From assembly GCA_003220685.1 (NCBI GenBank), contig QHTE01000005.1, positions 1 through 44,929 of the forward strand: DNA of 44,929 nt, written 5' to 3'. Below are positions 31,982 through 40,368 of the stretch, in pieces. The notes beneath the pieces were generated by a model. That model saw only the letters and a list, made by a program, of their open reading frames with translations, was not told where the DNA came from and did not search any database. How positions within the stretch are numbered: the stretch's first letter is position 1; each line of letters begins with the position of its first letter. A program made the position numbers and the translations under genes. Source of the DNA: Candidatus Rokuibacteriota bacterium (GTDB lineage: Bacteria > Methylomirabilota > Methylomirabilia > Rokubacteriales > CSP1-6).

Positions 31982-32557
31982 ATGGCCATGAAGCCTGAGG
32001 ACATCCTTCGCGCGATCGCCGCCGCGCGTGGGGATGCGATCTGCGTCCCGACGATGACGACCTCGCCGGCCTGGCGCACCCTCGCGCCCGACGACCTCTC
32101 GATCGGCTGCGTCGGCTTCATGGGCGGCGCCTCGGCGCTCGGCCTCGGTCTGGCGCTGGCGATACCCAAGCGCCGGGTGATCGTTTTCGACGGCGACGGC
32201 TCGCTCCTGATGCAGCTCGGCTCCCTGGCGACGATCGCCGGAGCCCGGCCGCGCAACCTGACGCATCTGCTCTTCAAGAACGGCGTCTACCACACCTCCG
32301 GCGCTCAGGACATTCCGGGCGGGCTGTCCGTCGACTTCGTGCAGATGGCCAAGGGCGCCGGATACCGCAAGGCGTATGCCGTCAAAGATTTCGAGGATTT
32401 CAAGAGCCGCCTGCCCTCGATGCTGACCGACGAGGGTCCCCTGTTCGTCGAGCTCCACACGGGCCTGGCCGACAAGACGCCGATGACCGACCGCGGCGGT
32501 CAGCCCTTCCACCAGCAGATCGAGAACTTGTGCCAGAAGCTCAGCAAAGCCGGGTGA
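31982..32557 (+). CDS. Thiamine-diphosphate decarboxylase, beta (PP) subunit
   Basis: 191 residues, the ThDP pyrophosphate-binding domain. The Mg2+/diphosphate motif GDGSLLMQLGSLATI starts at 71 and reaches N100 in LLFKNGVYHTSGAQ. MGGASALGLGLALAIPKR precedes it. With the alpha subunit it forms one catalytic unit. The start ATG 31982 follows directly on the previous stop (ATG 31988 is also in frame). Complete. Confidence 0.84.
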   Translation: MAMKPEDILRAIAAARGDAICVPTMTTSPAWRTLAPDDLSIGCVGFMGGASALGLGLALAIPKRRVIVFDGDGSLLMQLGSLATIAGARPRNLTHLLFKNGVYHTSGAQDIPGGLSVDFVQMAKGAGYRKAYAVKDFEDFKSRLPSMLTDEGPLFVELHTGLADKTPMTDRGGQPFHQQIENLCQKLSKAG

Positions 32558-32582
32558 GCCGGCGCACGATCCGGAGGCCGGG

Positions 32583-32603
32583 CACCAGACGTAGTCTCTG
32601 GTG
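32583..32603. repeat. Inverted repeat just before ATG 32606
   Basis: CACCAGA-CGTAGTC-TCTGGTG, seven perfect pairs with a seven-base loop, ends two bases before the start codon of the broken ferritin-like gene. It could be an operator or a translation-blocking hairpin. Confidence 0.4.
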
Positions 32604-32605
32604 TC

Positions 32606-33376
32606 ATGGCCGTCTTCGACATCGACGCCTATCTCGCGCCCCCGGCGCGCTGGACGTGAGCGGTATCGTCTGGGCCGACGTCGCGAAGTATCCGGTCTCC
32701 GGGGAGACGATTCGCACCTTGCGGTACATGCAGGACATCGAGAGCCACACGATCGTCTATCTGCGCTCGCTGCTGGCCACTCGCGCGATCGACGACCCGG
32801 ACGTGGCGCGATTCCTGGCGTGCTGGGTCTACGAAGAGAGCTTTCACGGCCTGGCGCTCGAGCGGTTCCTGGCCGCCGCCGGCCATCGCCTCGGCCTGCG
32901 CCCGACGCCGCGCGGGCACGAGAGCCCCGCCCAGTGGCTGCAGGCGCGCGCCACCGCGCTCCTGTCCCGGGCGTGGCCGGATTTCTGCGCCGTGCACATG
33001 GCGTGGGGCGCGATCAACGAGCTGACCACGCTCACCGGCTACCGCCGCCTGGCGGCGCTCGCGGGGCACCCGGTGCTCTCGGAGCTGCTCGAGCGCATCA
33101 CCCGCGACGAGTCGCGGCACTTCTTCTTCTACTATCGCCAGGCCGAGCTCAGGCTCCGGCGTCCGGCGGTCGCTCGGGTCGCCCGGCTCCTGGTCGACCG
33201 CTTCTGGGCGCCGGTGGGCAGCGGCGTATCTCTTCTCCGGTGCGCGGGGACGCGCCGCCGCCCGTAAGGCCGACGAGACAATCCGCAGACTGCCGGGCTT
33301 CGCGACGGTAGGATGGCTAGAAAGCTGGCTCGATCGTTTCGCTGACGGAGGACCGAATGGCGACCGTGGCGACTGA
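32606..33376 (+). pseudogene. Ferritin-like (acyl-ACP desaturase-type diiron) gene spread over three frame segments
   Basis: ATG 32606 opens MAVFDIDAYLA. The frame then changes near 32640 to ALDVSGIVWADVAKYP and YMQDIESHTIVYLRSLL, with the diiron ligands in YEESFHG, GAINELTT and RDESRHFFFY. Near 33226 it changes back: YLFSGARGRAAARKADETI, then RRLPGFATVGWLESWLDRFA to a stop at 33376. The family would have additional residues at both joins, so at least two small losses have occurred. The core helices with E/EExxH/E/DExRH are intact in the middle frame. Without frame correction the protein cannot be made. The 3' end overlaps the next gene by 20 bases. Confidence 0.72.
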
Positions 33377-34865
33377 TCACTACCGGGCCTACGCACCCCG
33401 ACCCTTCACCCGCGCCGAGCGTGACTCCACGACGATCCTGTTCGGGGGACTGCACTGGCGCATCGAGCGAATTTTGCAGGCCGTGCTGGAGAGCAGCGGA
33501 TACCGCGCTCAGATCCTGCCGGTCGCGACGAAGGAAGATCTCCTGACCGGCCGCGAGACCGCCGACATCGGCCAGTGCTGCCCGACCAGCTTCACGACCG
33601 GCAATCTGGTCAACTTCCTCAAGAAGGAGTCGACGGGGATCGGCGTCGAGGAAGTCAACAAGAAGTACGTCTATCTCACGGCGGGCTCCTGCGGCGCCTG
33701 CCGCTTCGGTCAATATCACGCAAGCTACGAGCTGGCGCTGCGCAATACCGGTCTCGAGAAGTTCCGCATGTTCCTGATGGCCCAGGACAACCTTGATCAG
33801 AACATGGGTGACGGGCTCGATCTCAACCTGCCGATGACGCTCGGCTGCCTCTGGGGCATCTTCTGCACCGATCTCGTGCAGGACCTCGAATACCAGGTGC
33901 GGCCCTACGAGGTGTTGCCGGGCCAGACCGAGGCGGTCGTCAAGGAGAGCATCGAGTATCTCTATCAGGTCTTTCGCAACCGGCCGGCGATGTCAACGAA
34001 GAGGTCGGTGCTCTGGCACCTCACGACGCCGTACTTCGCGCGCGCGCTGCGCGAGGTGCGTCGGAAGTTCTCGGCGATCGAGGTGGATCGCCTGCGCGTG
34101 AAGCCGAAGGTCAAGATCACTGGCGAGTTCTATCTGCAGACGGTCGAGGGCGATCCCAACTACAACATCCACCGCTGGCTCGAGGCCGAGGGCGCCGAGG
34201 TCTACCCGGCTGCGATCACGATCTGGATGGACTATCTCCTGCGCATTGGCCTGCAGCGCTTCGAGGACTACAGCGGCATCGAGAAGCACGCGCGCCTGAA
34301 GCTCGCGCTCGGTCGACTCGCTCAGGGCACCTACCGGCTGACCGTGAACCGGCTGCGCCGCGCGATGGGTAACCTGCCGCACGAGACGCCGAGCCAGTTC
34401 GAGCTTAGACGGCTGGCCGCGCCGTACTTCCATCGCAATCTCGACGGCGGCGAAGGCGACATGCTCGTCGGCAAGACGCTCTGGTCCTATCACAAGAAGA
34501 AGGCGCACATGATCTGCGAGCTGTCGCCGTACTCGTGCATGCCGAACACGATGTCGATCGGCGCGATGGCCGGCGTCGTCGGCCGGTACCCCGAGATCCT
34601 CTATGCGCCGCTCGAGATCAAGGGCGACGCCGAGGTCCACGCGCTCTCGCGCTGCCAGATGATCCTGACCGAGGCCAAGAAGCGCGCCCAGCGCGAGTTC
34701 GACGACACGTTGCAGCGCACGCGGCTCACCGAGGCCGAGGTGCGCGCGTATCTGCAGGCGCATCCGGAGATGCGGAAGGCGACCTACTTGATTCCCCACG
34801 ACGGCACCGCCGCCGGAACCGCCGCAAAGCTCGTCCTGCACGTCGCCAAGCGGATGGGACGCTGA
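33357..34865 (+). CDS. 2-hydroxyacyl-CoA dehydratase-like protein (HgdB/D-type, activase-associated)
   Basis: 502 residues. Cysteines suited to an iron-sulfur cluster are in IGQCCPTSF (C74, C75), AGSCGACRFGQYH (C112, C115) and SPYSCMPNTM (about 412). The pattern is that of the 2-hydroxyglutaryl-CoA dehydratase D-component family found fused to, or beside, large activases. The reaction would be radical dehydration or benzoyl-CoA-type reduction, driven by ATP via the activase. The substrate here is unknown. ATG 33357 lies within the broken ferritin-like frame. Its TGA overlaps the activase ATG (TGATG), so the two are translationally coupled. Confidence 0.83.
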   Translation: MATVATDHYRAYAPRPFTRAERDSTTILFGGLHWRIERILQAVLESSGYRAQILPVATKEDLLTGRETADIGQCCPTSFTTGNLVNFLKKESTGIGVEEVNKKYVYLTAGSCGACRFGQYHASYELALRNTGLEKFRMFLMAQDNLDQNMGDGLDLNLPMTLGCLWGIFCTDLVQDLEYQVRPYEVLPGQTEAVVKESIEYLYQVFRNRPAMSTKRSVLWHLTTPYFARALREVRRKFSAIEVDRLRVKPKVKITGEFYLQTVEGDPNYNIHRWLEAEGAEVYPAAITIWMDYLLRIGLQRFEDYSGIEKHARLKLALGRLAQGTYRLTVNRLRRAMGNLPHETPSQFELRRLAAPYFHRNLDGGEGDMLVGKTLWSYHKKKAHMICELSPYSCMPNTMSIGAMAGVVGRYPEILYAPLEIKGDAEVHALSRCQMILTEAKKRAQREFDDTLQRTRLTEAEVRAYLQAHPEMRKATYLIPHDGTAAGTAAKLVLHVAKRMGR

Positions 34866-37138
34866 TGAGCAGCAGCGCCGAGCATTCTGCGGAGCCTCTG
34901 AAGGACCGCTCCGAACGGTGGGGGGGGCTGGGGGAGGAGCGGCGCTCGCTCCCCCCCAGTAGAACGATCGGCATAGACGTCGGCTCGACTACGGTCAAGG
35001 CCGTTATCGTCGATCGCGGCGGCAAAGTTGCCTGGCAGGACTATCAGCGGCACAACACCCGGCAGGCCGAGAAGGTCCTGGAGTTCCTGCAGCGGATGGA
35101 GACCGAGGCCGGCCTGAGCCCGGGAGCGGACCGTGTCTTCTTCACCGGCTCGGGCGCCGGGTTCATCGCGCCCCTCGTCGGCGGCAAGCTCATCCAGGAA
35201 GTCGTCGCCGTGGCCGCGTGCGTCGAGCAGCAGCATCCGGACGTGCGGTTCGTGTCGGAGATCGGCGGCGAGGACATGAAGACGATCTTCTTCACCGCCA
35301 CCGGGACGGGCCGCTCCAAGCAGGTCTACATGCAGTCGGCCTGCAGCGGGGGCACCGGCACCTTCATCGAGAAGACCGCGCGCAAGCTCCAGGTGCCGGG
35401 CGAGCGGCTGGCGGCGATGCCGTACGAGGGGATGAGTCTCCACAAGGTCTCGAGCAAGTGCGGGATCTTCGCCGAGACCGACGCGAACACCCTGGTGAAG
35501 ACCGGCGTGCCGGTCGAGGAGATCATCGCGAGTCTGTTCGAGGCAGTCGTTTACCAGAACCTGGCGACCCTGACCAAGGGCAACACGCCGTCGCCCGACG
35601 TGCTCCTGCTCGGCGGCCCGAACCTCTTCTTCAAGGGCTTGCAGGAGGCGTGGCGGCATCACCTCACCAAGCTCTGGACCCAGCGCAAGATCGATCTCGG
35701 CGGCCGCGAGGCAGCCTCGCTGATCGTCGTGCCGGCCGAGGCGCTCTACTACGCGTGCCTCGGGTGCGTCGAGATCGGTCAGGGCGAGAAGCCCGAGGTC
35801 GCGATCTATCAAGGACGCGACAAGCTCGCGTGGTGGGTCGAGACGGGGCAGCACGAGCTGAAGGCCAAGGAAGGCGCCCGCGGTCTGGTGGCCAGCGCCG
35901 GCGACCTCGCCACGTTCGTGACCGAGTACGTCAAGCCCGCCGCCGGCCGCAGCGACGCCGCCGCGGGCGCGCGGCACGTCGGCTCCGTGCTGGTGGGCTG
36001 CGACTTCGGCTCGACCACGGCGAAGGCGGTCGTGCTCGACGACGACCGCGAGCTCCTGTTCTCCTGCTACGCGCTGAGCAAGGGCAACCCGATCGAGGAC
36101 GCCCAGTCGCTGTTCCGCCAGGTGCGCGAGGCCGGCTACACCGACGTCGGCGCGCTCGCGCTGACCGGGTACGGCAAGGATCTCCTGAAGGACGTCCTCG
36201 GCGCCGACATGGGCGTGGTCGAGACCGTGGCGCACGCGACCGCCGCGCTTCATTTTTATCCGGACGCGGACGTGATCTGCGACGTCGGCGGCACCGACGT
36301 CAAGATCATGATTCTCAGACAGGGCACCGTCGCCGACTTCCGGCTGAACTCGCAGTGCTCGTCAGGCAACGGCGCCTTCCTGCAGGGCGTGGCCGAGCGC
36401 TACAACATCCCGCTCGAGGCCTACGCCGACCGCGCCTTCGAGGCCAAGGCGATGCCGAGCCTCACGATGGGCTGCGGCGTCTTCTTGCAGTCCGACATCG
36501 TCAACCAGCAGCGCAAAGGCTGGTCGGCCGAGGAGATCATGGCAGCGCTGGCGGCCGTCCTGCCGGTCAACGTCTGGATCTACGCCGGCCAGCTCCAGAA
36601 CCTCCGTGCGGCCGGGCGCAAGTTCATCTTGCAGGGCGGCACGCACCGCAACATGGCGGTGGTCAAGGCGCAGGTCGACTTCATCCGCGGCCGAGTGCCC
36701 GACGCCGAGGTCGTGCTGCATCCCTACTCCGGCGAGGCCGGCGCGATCGGCGCCGCGCTCTGCGCGGCCGACTGGCGAAAGCGCGGCGGGCCGAGCCACT
36801 TCCGCGGCTTCGACACGATCGCCGCGCTCACCTACACCAGCACCACCAGCGCCCAGACCGTCTGCAAGTGGTGCCCGATCAACTGCACGCGGACGTTCAT
36901 CGACGTGCAGCTGCCGGGCGCGAAAGGCCGCGAGTGGAGCAAGCTGCCGCTGGCGCCGGGCTGGGAGCGGGTCATCAGCGGCAACTCGTGCCCCAAGGGG
37001 CTCGTCGAGGACGTCAACGAGATGCGCGTGGTGAAGGCGAAGCTCGAGGAGGTCAAGCGTGAGTACCCTAACGTTGCCGAGATGGTTCGGAAGGATGCGT
37101 TCCGCCGGGTCACCCCCGCCGCCGTCGCCGCGGAATAA
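34865..37138 (+). CDS. Tandem-domain acyl-CoA dehydratase activase (BcrAD/BadFG, HgdC-like)
   Basis: 757 residues with two ASKHA ATPase domains. The first starts TIGIDVGSTTVKAVIV (about 34-49), with cluster cysteines in SACSGGTGTF (about 159) and SKCGIFAE (about 199). The second starts VGCDFGSTTAKAVVL (about 379), with SQCSSGNGAF (about 495) and MGCGVFLQ (about 536). A C-terminal Cys region (KWCPINCTRTF, GNSCPKG) may hold another cluster. It hydrolyses ATP to inject low-potential electrons into the dehydratase partner. The first 33 residues are low complexity and encoded by a G-run/C-run palindrome at 34918-34958, so the N-terminus may be extended by an inserted element. In many bacteria these domains and the flanking genes form one protein of about 1400 residues. 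Confidence 0.87.
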   Translation: MSSSAEHSAEPLKDRSERWGGLGEERRSLPPSRTIGIDVGSTTVKAVIVDRGGKVAWQDYQRHNTRQAEKVLEFLQRMETEAGLSPGADRVFFTGSGAGFIAPLVGGKLIQEVVAVAACVEQQHPDVRFVSEIGGEDMKTIFFTATGTGRSKQVYMQSACSGGTGTFIEKTARKLQVPGERLAAMPYEGMSLHKVSSKCGIFAETDANTLVKTGVPVEEIIASLFEAVVYQNLATLTKGNTPSPDVLLLGGPNLFFKGLQEAWRHHLTKLWTQRKIDLGGREAASLIVVPAEALYYACLGCVEIGQGEKPEVAIYQGRDKLAWWVETGQHELKAKEGARGLVASAGDLATFVTEYVKPAAGRSDAAAGARHVGSVLVGCDFGSTTAKAVVLDDDRELLFSCYALSKGNPIEDAQSLFRQVREAGYTDVGALALTGYGKDLLKDVLGADMGVVETVAHATAALHFYPDADVICDVGGTDVKIMILRQGTVADFRLNSQCSSGNGAFLQGVAERYNIPLEAYADRAFEAKAMPSLTMGCGVFLQSDIVNQQRKGWSAEEIMAALAAVLPVNVWIYAGQLQNLRAAGRKFILQGGTHRNMAVVKAQVDFIRGRVPDAEVVLHPYSGEAGAIGAALCAADWRKRGGPSHFRGFDTIAALTYTSTTSAQTVCKWCPINCTRTFIDVQLPGAKGREWSKLPLAPGWERVISGNSCPKGLVEDVNEMRVVKAKLEEVKREYPNVAEMVRKDAFRRVTPAAVAAE
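34918..34958. repeat. G-run/C-run palindrome inside the activase 5' end
   Basis: A run of G, then CTGGGGGAGGAGC, GGC, GCTCGCTCCCCCCCAG: an imperfect hairpin like the one at 15745-15768. It codes residues about 18-32 (WGGLGEERRSLPPS) just before the conserved activase start, in frame. It looks like a small inserted repeat that has been translated. Confidence 0.45.
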
Positions 37139-38255
37139 GCTCCGGATCGGCATCCCGCGCGTCCTGAACCTCTGGAACACCCATCAGTTCTGGATGGGGT
37201 TCCTGACCTCGCTCGGCGTCGACCCGCGCAACGTCGTCTTCTCGTCGGACACGTCCGAGGAGCAGGGCCGCCAGTTCGGCAAGGGCCGCGGCACCGTGGA
37301 CTGCTGCTATCCGGTGAAGTGCATCTCGGGCCACTACGGCGAGCTGGTGTTCGGCCAGAAGCAGAAGCTCGACGTCTTGCTCTCGCCGATGATCTACAAC
37401 CTGCCGTCGTTCCTCTCCGGCCACGTGGCCAAGACCTTGACGTGCCCGCGCGTGATGGCCGCGCCCGAGAACATCAAGGCCGGCTTCATCAAGGAGCAGG
37501 ACGCGTTCGCCGAGGCCGGCATCAAGTACGTGTCGCCGTTCGTCTCGCTCGACGAGCCCCGGCTGGTTCCCAAACAGCTCTTCGCGGGCATGCGCGAGGC
37601 GATCCCCGGACTCACCTACGAGGAGACGGCGACGGCGGCCGACGCCGGCTTCCGCGCGCTGCGCGAGTTCAGCGACCGCCTGCGAAAGAAGTCGCGCGAG
37701 GTGCTCGAGTGGTGCGCGCGGGAGGACCGCGCGTGTCTCATGGTGATCGCCCGCCCATACCACATGGACCCGGGGATCGGGCACGAGATCGAGGTCGATC
37801 TGCAGGCCTACGGCTATCCGATCCTCTGGATGCAGTACTTCCCGATCGACGCCGACCTGATGGACTGGGCGTTCGGCGAGGACATCCGCGCCGGGCACAT
37901 CAAGAGCGCGTTCGACATCCGCGACGTGTGGCCGTCGTCCTACAGCTCGAACACGAACGAGATCCTCTGGGGCGCCAAGGTGGCCGCGCGCATCCCGTGG
38001 ATCGCCTGCGTCATCCGGATGTCGTCCTACGAGTGCGGGATGGACCAGCCGACCTACACGCCGGTGCAGCAGATCGTCGAGCGCTCGGGCACGCTCTTCT
38101 TCTCGTTCCAGGACCTCGACTCGACCAAGCCGTCCGGCTCGGTGAAGATCCGGGTCGAGACCATCACGCACTACCTCGAGAAGTACGCGGCGGCGATCAT
38201 CAGCCGCAAGAAGGCTGCAGCCCCCCCAGGTTGCCCCCTTCGGCCGGCCGCGTAG
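37059..38255 (+). CDS. DUF2229/activase-associated protein, third part of the dehydratase system
   Basis: 398 residues. The conserved part begins LRIGIPRVLNLWNTHQFWMG, with GRGTVDCCYPVKCISGHYGE, LLSPMIYNLPSF, MVIARPYHMDPGIGHEIEV and MDQPTYTPVQQIVER. This is the DUF2229-type domain normally fused to or beside BcrAD-type activases; its CCYPVKC cysteines suggest another cluster site. The start is GTG 37059, with GAGGAGG six bases upstream, inside the activase gene (80-base overlap). ATG 37095 is the alternative. The C-terminal tail (KKAAAPPGCPLRPAA) is low complexity, encoded by a C-run element, and overlaps the convergent peptidase gene by 56 bases. Confidence 0.84.
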   Translation: MSTLTLPRWFGRMRSAGSPPPPSPRNKLRIGIPRVLNLWNTHQFWMGFLTSLGVDPRNVVFSSDTSEEQGRQFGKGRGTVDCCYPVKCISGHYGELVFGQKQKLDVLLSPMIYNLPSFLSGHVAKTLTCPRVMAAPENIKAGFIKEQDAFAEAGIKYVSPFVSLDEPRLVPKQLFAGMREAIPGLTYEETATAADAGFRALREFSDRLRKKSREVLEWCAREDRACLMVIARPYHMDPGIGHEIEVDLQAYGYPILWMQYFPIDADLMDWAFGEDIRAGHIKSAFDIRDVWPSSYSSNTNEILWGAKVAARIPWIACVIRMSSYECGMDQPTYTPVQQIVERSGTLFFSFQDLDSTKPSGSVKIRVETITHYLEKYAAAIISRKKAAAPPGCPLRPAA

Positions 38256-39099
38256 ACCCCGCCAGGCTCCCGAGGCGCACCCGGAACTCGTCGAGGAACT
38301 GGCGGTAGGAGACCGGGAACACCTTCCCCCAGTGCTCGCGCGGCGCGCTGTCGAGCGAGAACCGCCCGAGAAAATCCGTGAGCTTCGCGCCGCCGTAGCG
38401 CTCGACGAGCCAGTCCACCGCCAGGAAGGCCTGGCAATACGTCGCCGGCGCACCGAGCTTGTTGGTCGACGCCACCCAGGCGTCGTTCCGGGCGACCTCC
38501 TGCAGGTCGGGAAACAGCTTGATCGGCGTCGGCGAGCCGACGACCGTGCGCACGATGTGATCGCGCGATTCGGCGTACGAGCGATAGCGGAGCAGGTCGA
38601 GCACGCGCACCTTGACCCAGTCGGCGTGGCCTTCGAGGATCCACTGCGCGGGACGGCCGCGCCCGCCTTCGCGCAGGCGCGTCTGGCTCACGTGCGCCAG
38701 CTCGTGGGCGATGAGGCCGGCGCGCGCGACCAGGTGCATGCTCGCCAGGTAGTCGCCCCGCAGGAAGAGACCGCTGCGCGCGGCGACGCCGGCTGCGTAC
38801 CGTCCTCGGTCCCACGCCTCGTCGCTGCTGTCGCCGGCGATCTTGACGAGCCCCTCGACCAGGGTCGCCTGGTTGACGTACACGTAGGCCTTGATCGCGG
38901 GCGGGAACGGCAGCTCGAGCTTGTGGCGGATCAGCCAGGCGGCGGCGTTGACCAGCTCTTCGTCGCTCGGGCTCGGGCCCAGCGCCGGCTGCGCCTCACG
39001 CTCGAACCGGATCTCGTACTCCCGGTACGGCCCGCTCAGGACGGCGCAGCCGGCTAGCGCGGCGAGCAGCACGATGAGCGCCGAAGCGAGACGCTTCAC
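38200..39099 (-). CDS. HExxH zinc-peptidase lipoprotein
   Basis: 299 residues. The lipobox LLAALAGC puts the lipid on Cys 18. The zinc motif HELAH is at 132-136 and the third ligand is E156 in LEGHADW, a gluzincin-like spacing (MA-type peptidase fold). It should be an outer-face, envelope-anchored metallopeptidase. Its substrate is unknown. A paralogue lies immediately upstream. The start is GTG 39099, overlapping the paralogue's stop (GTGA). The last 15 or so residues (EGGNLGGLQPSCG) read through the C-run element shared with the convergent gene and may be a recent extension. Confidence 0.8.
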   Translation of the reverse strand: MKRLASALIVLLAALAGCAVLSGPYREYEIRFEREAQPALGPSPSDEELVNAAAWLIRHKLELPFPPAIKAYVYVNQATLVEGLVKIAGDSSDEAWDRGRYAAGVAARSGLFLRGDYLASMHLVARAGLIAHELAHVSQTRLREGGRGRPAQWILEGHADWVKVRVLDLLRYRSYAESRDHIVRTVVGSPTPIKLFPDLQEVARNDAWVASTNKLGAPATYCQAFLAVDWLVERYGGAKLTDFLGRFSLDSAPREHWGKVFPVSYRQFLDEFRVRLGSLAGSTRPAEGGNLGGLQPSCG

Positions 39100-39983
39100 G
39101 GGACCGGCTTCGGCTCCGCCGTCGATCCGCTCGGCGGCCGGCCGATGCGCCTCAGGTGGGCGCGAAAGTCGTCCATGAACTCGCGGTACGGAATCGAGAA
39201 CGCCTCGACCCAGCGATCTCGAGGGTTGTCGGCCTCCACGGCCGAGCCCATGAACTTCACGAGGGCCGCGCGGCTCGAGCGCTCGATCAGGTACTCGACG
39301 GCGAGGAACGCCTGCCCGTACGTCGCCGGGACGCTTCGCACCGATCGATTCCACACCTCGTGATCGGCGAGCGTGTCGAGGTCGGGGAAGTGCTCGACCG
39401 GCGTCACCGCGCCCGCGATCGCACGGACGACGCTCGCCCGCGAGGTCTCGTAGGCCTGCAGCCCGAGCAGGTCGAGCACCTGGTACGCGACCCAGTCGGC
39501 GTGGCCCTCGACCAGCCACACCGGCAGCCGGTCCTCCCGGTGCTTGGCCAGGTCTTGCTGGCAGAGGTGCGCCAGCTCGTGGGCGACGAGTGTCACGCGA
39601 CGGCGCGGCGCCGTGCGGGCCAGATAGTCTCCCCGGAAGAAGACGCCGACCGGCGTGGCGATGCCGACCGCCGCGGGAACGACGCGCCAGTCGCTGCCGA
39701 CCGCGCGCACGCCGAGATGGCGCAGCAGCCCCTCGGTGAAGGCCGCTTCGTCGCTGCAGACGTACGCCTTGTACGCCGGTGAGAACGGCAGACCGAGCTG
39801 GTCGCGGATCATGGACGCGGCGGCCGCGATGATCTCGGCCGGGGGCGCGTCCTCGCGGAGCGCCCGCGGCGCCGCGGCCCTCGATCCGATCTCGTGCTCG
39901 CCGCAGGGCGGAGCCGCCGGGCTCGGGCCCGCGAGAGCCAGCGAGCCCAGCAATATCGGCGCCGCGAGCAGAGCGCGCATCAT
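39096..39983 (-). CDS. Secreted HExxH zinc-peptidase, paralogue of the next gene
   Basis: 295 residues. The signal peptide MMRALLAAPILLGSLALAGP is followed by the same architecture as its neighbour: YLARTAPRRRVTLVAHELAH (H135, E136, H139) and LVEGHADWVAYQVLDLLGL (E159), ending IPYREFMDDFRAHLR. No lipobox Cys directly follows the hydrophobic core, so it may be soluble and periplasmic, unlike its lipidated paralogue. The pair arose by tandem duplication. ATG 39983 is chosen for the signal peptide; ATG 39980 follows. Confidence 0.8.
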   Translation of the reverse strand: MMRALLAAPILLGSLALAGPSPAAPPCGEHEIGSRAAAPRALREDAPPAEIIAAAASMIRDQLGLPFSPAYKAYVCSDEAAFTEGLLRHLGVRAVGSDWRVVPAAVGIATPVGVFFRGDYLARTAPRRRVTLVAHELAHLCQQDLAKHREDRLPVWLVEGHADWVAYQVLDLLGLQAYETSRASVVRAIAGAVTPVEHFPDLDTLADHEVWNRSVRSVPATYGQAFLAVEYLIERSSRAALVKFMGSAVEADNPRDRWVEAFSIPYREFMDDFRAHLRRIGRPPSGSTAEPKPVP

Positions 39984-40023
39984 GCTTGGCCTCGATACCG
40001 TGCGCGTACCGGGCAAGTCAAGT

Positions 40024-40358
40024 ATGCTCTCCGCTCGGAGGCTCGTCCGCTCCACTTCGACGCCGACTTCGCCAAGCGCACCCGGTTCGGCCGTCTCGTC
40101 GCCCAGGGCGGGATCGCTGCCGGCATGCTCAACGCGCTCGTCGCGATGGATCTTCCCGGCGCCGGCACGGTCTTCATGAGTCAGTCGCTCAAGTATTTGG
40201 CCCCGACGTATCTCGGCGACACGTTGACCGCGGAGGTCGAGGTGCTGTCGCTCAAGCCCGACAAGCCGGTCTGCCAGCTCCGCGCGACCATCACCAACCA
40301 GGACGGCGCGGTCCTGCTCGAGGGAGAATGCTGGACCTACACGATGCGCCCGGACTGA
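40024..40358 (+). pseudogene. MaoC-like (R)-hydratase gene lacking its 5' part
   Basis: From about 40047 the frame reads PLHFDADFAKRTRFGRLVAQ, GTVFMSQSLKYLAPTYLGDT and TNQDGAVLLEGECWTYTM to TGA 40358. This is the hotdog core of MaoC dehydratases, but the normal first 40 or so residues, with the start codon and first strand, are missing. No ATG, GTG or TTG opens this frame near it; the ATG at 40024 is in another frame. The remaining core still has the Asp/His (P-x-H-x-D) catalytic pair. It is a truncated gene or an assembly loss. It faces the convergent acyl-CoA synthetase 10 bases away. Confidence 0.65.
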
Positions 40359-40368
40359 GCCGGTCCGG

